Source: Hyphomicrobiales bacterium
GTDB lineage: Bacteria; Pseudomonadota; Alphaproteobacteria; Rhizobiales; Beijerinckiaceae
Direction of reading: 5' to 3'
Assembly (NCBI GenBank): GCA_900466745.1
Contig: UBNE01000015.1
Location: forward strand, 1-64,000
DNA length: 64,000 nucleotides
A model generated the notes under the pieces. It did not search any database. It was not told the DNA's origin and was given only the letters and a program-made list of their open reading frames with translations. A program made the translations under genes and the position numbers. Of the stretch, positions 58,642 to 64,000 are shown in pieces. Every line of letters starts with the position of its first letter. Position 1 is the stretch's first letter.

Positions 58642-59097
58642 ATGAGCATGGATCAGATCGAATATCCGAATAGCGCGACGTGGGAGGCCCGGCGCGCGTG
58701 GTTTGATGCGGAGTTCGATACTGAGCGACGCGGTGGCGCATACGTTGTTGGCGAGCACGCAACTGCACTGCTTGTGGATCTGCAATCCGTTTTCTGTGCG
58801 GGCGCATTCATCAGCGCGATTATTTTGTCGTGCACTATAGTCGATGCTCACCTTCGAGAAGCAGAAATTGGTGAGGAGTTCGACGGAGGCATGCAGGCGG
58901 CCTTTGCCAATTCTGACTTTGCAGGTGATCTTGAATGGTTGCGACGGGAGCGCAATGCTCTGGTTCATTTCAAGCCTTCTAGAGGGCCAAAGATATTAAT
59001 CGACGACCATTACTGCTCACGTTCAGATCACGAGACAAATGCGAGGCGTGCAATCTCTCTCGTAGCAAGCGTCGTTTTCGAGAATCCGTGGGTCTGA
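58642..59097 (+). CDS. HEPN-like small protein
   Basis: A 151-residue helical protein. The segment LRRERNALVHFK (about residues 109-120) contains an R-x4-H motif in the setting usual for HEPN RNases (charged helix, RNALVH). The preceding helix FISAIILSCTIVDAHLREAE is the hydrophobic core helix of such bundles. Gene is AT-richer than the phage genes. HEPN proteins often act as toxins or RNA-cleaving effectors in defence and in toxin-antitoxin pairs; no MNT-type antitoxin is next to it. The call rests on one motif and helix pattern. Confidence 0.5.
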   Translation: MSMDQIEYPNSATWEARRAWFDAEFDTERRGGAYVVGEHATALLVDLQSVFCAGAFISAIILSCTIVDAHLREAEIGEEFDGGMQAAFANSDFAGDLEWLRRERNALVHFKPSRGPKILIDDHYCSRSDHETNARRAISLVASVVFENPWV

Positions 59098-59202
59098 TCT
59101 GGGAGCGCGTGGCCTTGCGCTGTAGTTCGGCCTGTTGCGAGCAGAACGTCCGCATCCAGTTTCCTATCCTCCGCCACTTGCCCCCGCGAAAGCGTTCTCC
59201 CG

Positions 59203-59224
59203 ATCCGGCTGCGGCCGGATTTTT
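59203..59224 (+). terminator. Intrinsic terminator after the HEPN-like gene
   Basis: ATCCGGC and GCCGGAT form a 7-bp stem with a TGCG loop, followed by four T residues, about 105 bases beyond the HEPN-like gene. Confidence 0.75.
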
Positions 59225-59624
59225 CCGTTGTTTTCGAGGGTTATGCGGGTGGGGCCGAGCACTGGCTCCGGCGCGAGGAGGCGTGGAAGCGGTCTCTCAG
59301 GGCCGATATTCTCAGGAGCTCATGACTGCGCGGATTTGGTGAATTGCCTGCAACCATAAGAAATTTCTCGTTTTTCCCGACGTTCCACCTGAGCGCTTCG
59401 ATGTCAGAGGCGTTTGCGGAAGGGAACACACATCTAACTCTGGCTTGGGTAGGAGTGGCTCAAGTCTAGTCCTTGTTGCCAAAGCTAGAAGCTGCGCCGT
59501 GCTGGCACTTATGCCTACCGGAGCAGCGTACGACGGATTCTTCTTCAAGCTCCCAGAACCTGGGCGATCAAGTTTGCTGTCGAGCGCAAGCGTTTGCTTA
59601 TGGTGCAGTTCCCTAGATCGTTGT

Positions 59625-59630
59625 TATAAT
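59625..59630 (+). promoter_or_regulatory. -10 box TATAAT upstream of the PLD nuclease gene
   Basis: A perfect TATAAT stands 68 bases before the ATG at 59698 within an AT-rich stretch. No good -35 box is found at 16-18 bases distance (GGTGCA at 59602), so an activator may be needed. Confidence 0.4.
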
Positions 59631-59697
59631 GGAGATCTGACCTTCAGCGTGCGCATGCCTGGGGGGCTAACGCACGATTGCAAGGTTCAGCACTGCC

Positions 59698-60948
59698 ATG
59701 ACAAGACAGTTCATTTCTCAACCCCAAGACGCCTTTCGGCTTGGAGATTTCCTCCTTGAAGGTTTTGCAAATCATGGCTGGACCGAGTTTCGAGGCGCTT
59801 CTGCTTTCGTGAAACGATCGGGTACCAAGCACATCAAGGGAGCCATGAAGGCCTTCGCAGCGCGTGGAGGAGTGGTTCGCTTCACTGCTGGAGTCGACGC
59901 AGGGGGGACCTCTGAACAAGGCCTGCGCGACTTGATCGATGCCGTTGGTAACGGGCCTGGCATCTTTGTCTACGGAAATGGCATCGCCTCAACCTTCCAC
60001 CCAAAGGTCTATCTGTTTCGCAACCAGGACTCTGCGCATCTTGTTGTCGGCTCGGGCAACCTGACAGAGGGTGGCCTCTATACAAACTATGAGGCGAACG
60101 TCCTTCTGAAGCTCGATTTGTCGGTTCGGGCTGACCAGACGCTACTCGAAACGGTTACCACCAGCTTGGACGCTTGGAGCACCCCGACAGAGGGAGAGTG
60201 CTTCTCGTTAGATGCCGCGCTTTTAGATCGCCTTACCGCCGCAAAGAAGGTTCCGGATGAGAAGGCAGCTCGCGCGGAAGAAAAGTCAGCTCGTGAAGCT
60301 GCCGGCGAAGAGGTCGAGAGCATTTTCTCTCGTCGCGCGGTAAGGGCAGCACCGAAAGTCGCAGCTGTCGTTCTACCTGCCGACGAAGAGGGAGGGTCAG
60401 ATGCTGAAAATGAAGAGGAAGCTGCAACGCTTGTAGTCCCCCATTTCGATCCCGTTGCTCCCCAGGGCGGTCACAACACCACTTTTTTGATGACTTTGCA
60501 GCGAACGGATGTGGGCGTCGGGCAAACTACTAAGGGGACTCAGCGGCGCTCGCCTGAAATCTTCATTCCCCTGATCGCCCGAGATACCGATCCTGACTTC
60601 TGGGGTTGGCCGAACCTTTTTGTACAGGATCCTGCGTGGACTGGGCCGATTGACCAGCACGGTCGTGGCAAGATGGATCGACCAAATGTCATGGTGCGCT
60701 TAGGTGGGGCGACCTTTCCTGTGACCATGTGGTACAACCCAGACAAGAAAGACCTTCGGCTTCGTAGCGAACACCTAAGAAGTGCAGGAGGCATAGGAGA
60801 TATCTTCTATATGCAGCGCGCCAACGGAACAGGTGGTTTCTCCTATTACGTTGAGATCGTTCCTGTTGGCACTGGGCGATACAATAGCCTCATACCGCAC
60901 TGCAACATGCAGGTGCGGAACTCTCAAAAGCTATTCGGCTATCTCTAG
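59698..60948 (+). CDS. PLD-superfamily restriction nuclease
   Basis: A 416-residue protein. Residues 10-140 form a phospholipase-D fold with one HKD-type motif: H-P-K at about 101-103 (FHPKVYLF) and GSGN at 118-121 (VVGSGNLTEGGLY), as in the metal-independent nucleases NgoFVII and BfiI. A charged linker (about 190-250: EEKSAREAAGEEVES, then an acidic run) leads to a C-terminal domain (RRSPEIFIPLIARDTDPDFWGWPNLF...) for DNA binding. One HKD half per chain means it works as a dimer. It converges with two methyltransferase genes (4-base overlap of stops), so it is the probable nuclease of that system. Confidence 0.85.
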   Translation: MTRQFISQPQDAFRLGDFLLEGFANHGWTEFRGASAFVKRSGTKHIKGAMKAFAARGGVVRFTAGVDAGGTSEQGLRDLIDAVGNGPGIFVYGNGIASTFHPKVYLFRNQDSAHLVVGSGNLTEGGLYTNYEANVLLKLDLSVRADQTLLETVTTSLDAWSTPTEGECFSLDAALLDRLTAAKKVPDEKAARAEEKSAREAAGEEVESIFSRRAVRAAPKVAAVVLPADEEGGSDAENEEEAATLVVPHFDPVAPQGGHNTTFLMTLQRTDVGVGQTTKGTQRRSPEIFIPLIARDTDPDFWGWPNLFVQDPAWTGPIDQHGRGKMDRPNVMVRLGGATFPVTMWYNPDKKDLRLRSEHLRSAGGIGDIFYMQRANGTGGFSYYVEIVPVGTGRYNSLIPHCNMQVRNSQKLFGYL

Positions 60949-62546
60949 GAGGCTTTGCGTAAATACAGGATTTCTTCGGTTGCCATTGCGTTCTTCCGAA
61001 AGATATCTCTCGAAGCGAGCATATCCATAGAAAGAGATGGCTCGATAATAAACCCTGCCTGATCCGCCAATGTTGCGAGAAGCTGAGCCGTCTCGATATC
61101 GACACGCTCGCCCCCTGCTGTCGTATGGTTGTTTCCAACAACAATGTAGGCGGCGCCACCAGGCCTCAGAGCGTCGTTCATACTTTGAATGACACGCTTC
61201 ATGTCTGAGAAGTACTTAAATAGTAGAGCTGACAGATTGCGACGGCGAAAACCCACGTCATGATTGCTATTCAACTCGTCAATCTTGTCAATAAGGCCTG
61301 TTATCGCCGCTGGAAGATCGGTCTTTTCCTTTTGGTAGCTCGCGAGATATTCTCGACGCATCTTTTCAGAAACCTCGCGGTTCCCGATCATTAGGAGATC
61401 ACGAGCCCGATGTTCCGGGCGTGGCAACAAACCAAGATAGCAAAGACTCAGACGGTCGGTGTCCAAGTATGGAAGTGCTGTGGCATAAGGTGGCGAGGTG
61501 ATTATGGCGTCCACCTTGCCCTTAACGTCCGGCCACATTTCTGCGCAACGACGGGCATCGCCCTGCACGATGGTATGCTTTGGGTAGTTCCGGCTTCCCT
61601 CTTGGTACAGAAGGGCGAGTACCGCGCGCACAGATCGTCCTAGCTCTTCGAGAAACTCTCGCTTCGGGTCGATCTCAACGTCCAAACGGACCTCCTTTCT
61701 AACTCTGAGGTCTTCCACTTTTTGCCAGGATACCGACCGGAGGATGTTGCTCAGTGACACCAGCATAAGGCTGCGAGCTTGGGGCGACGGCTCCCGGCGT
61801 ATCAGTTGCATGATATCGTCAAGACCTGCGAGCACCTCAGTGCCGAACCAGCTAGAGATATAACGCTGATCCTCCTTAGGCAAAGTCTCCAAATAGGCCA
61901 TCTTCTGGCTTCGAGCTTCTGGCTTAAGCAACGCATCGCGAATTGAACGATATCCGTCGACCAGCTCCTCGGTGCGAGCCTCGAGAAGGCCCGCTTTCGT
62001 ATCGGTTAGAAAACACGAAAGTGGGTTCATGTCGACACCGTAGGTCTCGCAACCGAAGAGCTTCGCTTCAACAAGTGTCGTTCCGCTCCCGCTCATGGGG
62101 TCGGCAATTATGCCTCCGGCATCCGTCCCTGAAACATTGATGAGCGCACGAACAAGCTGCGGGAAGAATTTTCCTCGGTACTCATGAATACCATGGGTTC
62201 CGTAACGAAGACAGCGGCGATTTGGCAGTGATACTTCGTCTCGGAACGGCAAGGTATCACGTAGGACGTCTAGATCTATCCCGTTACGAACAACGTTTAC
62301 AGTCGCTTCGCGAAGCGATTGACGAGTAGTTACTGACCGTCCAGACCCGGCTACGCTTTCCCAATATGCAAGGCGTTGTGCAAAGTCGTGAAGGTTCTTT
62401 TCATTGCCAAACACCATCAATTCGGAGCCAGATTTTCGCTCCGAAACCAGGCCCGCCGCCGTTATCAGAGCTCCAACCTCTTGCAACGCAAGCTCGCGCT
62501 CGAACGGCTGGATGTATTCCTTAATTCGGCAGACAAACCCACTCAT
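60945..62546 (-). CDS. DNA methyltransferase (inner gene of the PLD restriction system)
   Basis: A 533-residue enzyme. Motif I IADPMSGSGTTLVEAK (about 147-162) comes before motif IV ITSPPYATALPY (about 349-360), an order that differs from the Mod-like enzyme at 3264. A G-I-H-E-Y-R-G-K-F-F-P stretch (about 121-131) is the conserved loop of this methylase family. The TSPPY motif suggests N4-cytosine or N6-adenine modification. Start ATG overlaps the upstream stop by four bases. It protects DNA from the PLD nuclease. Confidence 0.88.
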   Translation of the reverse strand: MSGFVCRIKEYIQPFERELALQEVGALITAAGLVSERKSGSELMVFGNEKNLHDFAQRLAYWESVAGSGRSVTTRQSLREATVNVVRNGIDLDVLRDTLPFRDEVSLPNRRCLRYGTHGIHEYRGKFFPQLVRALINVSGTDAGGIIADPMSGSGTTLVEAKLFGCETYGVDMNPLSCFLTDTKAGLLEARTEELVDGYRSIRDALLKPEARSQKMAYLETLPKEDQRYISSWFGTEVLAGLDDIMQLIRREPSPQARSLMLVSLSNILRSVSWQKVEDLRVRKEVRLDVEIDPKREFLEELGRSVRAVLALLYQEGSRNYPKHTIVQGDARRCAEMWPDVKGKVDAIITSPPYATALPYLDTDRLSLCYLGLLPRPEHRARDLLMIGNREVSEKMRREYLASYQKEKTDLPAAITGLIDKIDELNSNHDVGFRRRNLSALLFKYFSDMKRVIQSMNDALRPGGAAYIVVGNNHTTAGGERVDIETAQLLATLADQAGFIIEPSLSMDMLASRDIFRKNAMATEEILYLRKAS

Positions 62547-63916
62547 TTCGTCCCCACATTTTCAAGTACCAAGATTTGCTCTGTCTTGATCTTGCCGATC
62601 GCAGGATTGAAAGACTTTTTCGTCGCCTGCATGTGGCGATCGATTCGAGCCACTTCCCGGAAGCCTGCAGGAATCCCCGCCTCCGAAATTAGGTCAGCAT
62701 TCGAGACCCGCTTGCCGGAGAGCGTAGAGTCTCCGACGACAAAGCAAGCGTACTTACCCTTCCTGAGACGGCTACATAGCCATGACAGAATTTCAGAGAA
62801 CTCCTTCTGAAAGGTTTCCGCCGTTGCAGCGCCTTGACCCTTCTTGCTGTACTTGCGATGGCTCCCAATTTCTTCAGCTTTAAAACGTGGCTGATCCATC
62901 CCTAGCCAAATCATGCGTGTCATATGGTAGAGATGATAGCTGAAGGCGTTCGGATAGGGGGGAGAGCATACGACAAGATCCAGCATCGGGATGTCGGGTT
63001 TTAGAAGCAAGTTCCTTTCAACAATCGTACAATCAAACCTAGGCTCAACAATATCTGTGAGTTCTGATACAACCTCAATGGATTGCTCGAGAGCACGAGC
63101 GAAGCGCTTGAAGGCATCGCCTTGAAGTGTTCCCTTTTCGCGACGCACATAGCGTGTGTCAGAGTCCTGACGAGAAACCGTGACCACAATAGAAGAGAAG
63201 CTGGCTAGCGCTATAGTCTGAGCATCTTGCGACCGGACCGCGCGACATATCTGAAGAATTTCAGCAAGCTCTTCAATAATAAAGTCTTCGAACCAAAAGC
63301 TGAGCTTGGGGTAATCTGGGCGCCAAGCCGAAGAGAGAACTCCAGGAAGCCTAGATGACGAGGGAACTTGTGCATCCTCCGCCATACGACGCACCTGGTC
63401 GAGCACATGAAGGAGTTCTTGTTTGCCAAAGTCACTTAGGAGCGTGGTCTTGGCGCGGGCAATCAGACATGCCAAGGGGCTAGCGTCTATTCCCACGGCA
63501 CTTCTCTTGAGCGTAAGTGCTTCGACAAGTGTCGTTCCGCTTCCACAGAATATGTCACCTACCGTGTCGCCCACGCGAGATAGTTCTTGAATGAGCGCAT
63601 TCGGAATTTGGGGGATAAACTTAGCTGGATAAGGGTGCAGGCGATGCGTTAGGTAGTTCGTCTTTGCACCTGCAAAGTCCCAATCCATTTCCGACAAAGA
63701 GCGAAGGCTGGCATTTGGCCCTGCTTCCTCAGCCTGCGCATCATTCGGATGCTCAGAACGAGCGTAGGCCACAATTTCCATAACTTGTTCCTCAGTAAAG
63801 TATCGCCATCCATGCCGATCTCGCGTCGGCTCTTGCACCAATCCACGTCGAAGCCAGCGAAGCAGGGTGTCCTTGTGGATCCCCGCCCTTTTGGCCGCCT
63901 CTGCCGTTGAGATCAT
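62543..63916 (-). CDS. DNA methyltransferase with N-terminal MerR-like HTH domain
   Basis: A 457-residue fusion. Residues 1-55 are a MerR/HTH_17-type domain (ISTAEAAKRAGIHKDTLLRWLRRGL, HGWRYFTEEQVMEIV). The rest is a methyltransferase with motif I GDIFCGSGTTLVEAL (about 117-131), LHPYPAKFIPQIP (about 93-105) and motif IV VCSPPYPNAFSYHLYH (about 312-327). The HTH probably lets the enzyme regulate its own operon through the direct repeats just upstream. With the second methyltransferase it would modify the two strands of an asymmetric target. Confidence 0.88.
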   Translation of the reverse strand: MISTAEAAKRAGIHKDTLLRWLRRGLVQEPTRDRHGWRYFTEEQVMEIVAYARSEHPNDAQAEEAGPNASLRSLSEMDWDFAGAKTNYLTHRLHPYPAKFIPQIPNALIQELSRVGDTVGDIFCGSGTTLVEALTLKRSAVGIDASPLACLIARAKTTLLSDFGKQELLHVLDQVRRMAEDAQVPSSSRLPGVLSSAWRPDYPKLSFWFEDFIIEELAEILQICRAVRSQDAQTIALASFSSIVVTVSRQDSDTRYVRREKGTLQGDAFKRFARALEQSIEVVSELTDIVEPRFDCTIVERNLLLKPDIPMLDLVVCSPPYPNAFSYHLYHMTRMIWLGMDQPRFKAEEIGSHRKYSKKGQGAATAETFQKEFSEILSWLCSRLRKGKYACFVVGDSTLSGKRVSNADLISEAGIPAGFREVARIDRHMQATKKSFNPAIGKIKTEQILVLENVGTK

Positions 63917-63936
63917 CGAGAAGTAGTGCTCCGAGG

Positions 63937-63955
63937 TGCATATACTTGCATATAC
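63937..63955. promoter_or_regulatory. Direct-repeat operator upstream of the HTH-methyltransferase
   Basis: TGCATATAC occurs at 63937-63945 and again at 63947-63955, one helical turn apart, 21-39 bases before the methyltransferase start. GCATGCAA (63973) adds a related half. Probable binding site of the HTH domain. Confidence 0.55.
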
Positions 63956-64000
63956 GCAAATTGCAGACTGGCATGCAAGAGCCGCAAGCGTCTCCAGCTT

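Larger units (their letters stand above)
59098..59697. other. 600-base region without a convincing gene
   Basis: Contains a terminator (59203-59224) and, near the right end, the promoter of the PLD nuclease gene. The frames open here lack coding character and none has a sensible start. The composition changes within this region, from GC-rich to more AT-rich, which marks a probable junction between two acquired segments. No tRNA was found. Confidence 0.5.

Noticed and set aside
59150..59190. TCCTCCGCCA-containing stretch resembling the 3' end of a serine tRNA (possible attachment site)
   Set aside because: The T-arm does not pair, and no D-arm or anticodon arm could be laid out upstream; large serine recombinases also rarely use tRNA genes.
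59445..59759. A 104-codon plus frame overlapping the start of the PLD nuclease gene
   Set aside because: Starts without ribosome site, has no coding character and runs out of frame into a secure gene.

Overview
The window is GC-rich DNA with dense, overlapping genes. Its gene families (DUF2924 recombinase cassettes, DUF6511/DUF6362/DUF3489/DUF7220/DUF5076 phage genes, and a tail built like an alphaproteobacterial gene transfer agent) point to an alphaproteobacterium, most likely of the order Hyphomicrobiales. This is an inference from gene content; there is no rRNA or housekeeping gene to confirm it. Almost everything here is mobile or accessory DNA: a siphovirus-type prophage of about 44 kb between two blocks of restriction-modification and site-specific recombination genes.

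Left block (1-9.1 kb, minus strand after the first gene). After the 3' end of a three-Cys-motif partner gene comes what looks like one leftward operon of six genes with 1-4 base overlaps or very short gaps: a small protein, DUF2924, a large serine recombinase, an HTH protein, a beta-class DNA methyltransferase and a helicase-nuclease of a type III-like restriction system.

Switch and early region (9.3-13.1 kb). An XRE repressor and an ImmA/IrrE metalloprotease face a rightward operon (DUF2188 plus two unrecognised proteins) across an intergenic region with two 18-bp operators of the form GTTCG-N8-CGAAC exactly 50 bp apart. The operon ends at a good intrinsic terminator.

Replication and recombination module (13.2-22.2 kb): an excisionase-like HTH protein, a Sak4-like ATPase, a probable ssDNA-binding partner, an SF2 helicase, a Cas4-like Fe-S nuclease, a primase-helicase, a RuvC-like resolvase with iteron-like repeats, and DUF6362. 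A hipBA locus follows (hipA broken by an in-frame amber codon), then two tandem ParB-domain methyltransferases behind a cluster of GGTNACC sites, a DUF488 two-gene unit and a set of small phage genes.

Packaging, head, tail and lysis (30.1-54.5 kb): Nu1-like small terminase, GpA large terminase, gpW-like joiner, lambda-type portal, a fused protease/capsid protein, head-tail joining proteins, tail tube, a tail chaperone pair joined by a predicted -1 ribosomal frameshift, tape measure, four GTA-like baseplate genes, a DUF2793 fibre protein, and a lysis cassette. Two antisense insertions interrupt it: a RES/Xre toxin-antitoxin pair in the head genes and an unrecognised 267-residue gene in the tail genes. 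The N-terminal part of the TIM-barrel baseplate protein is duplicated as a separate upstream gene.

Right block (54.7-64 kb): a leftward operon of a second large serine recombinase and two ParB/RepB-like proteins, a divergent HTH gene with a palindromic operator, a HEPN-like small protein, and an AT-richer restriction system: a PLD-fold nuclease convergent with two methyltransferases, the outer one carrying its own HTH domain and facing a direct-repeat operator.
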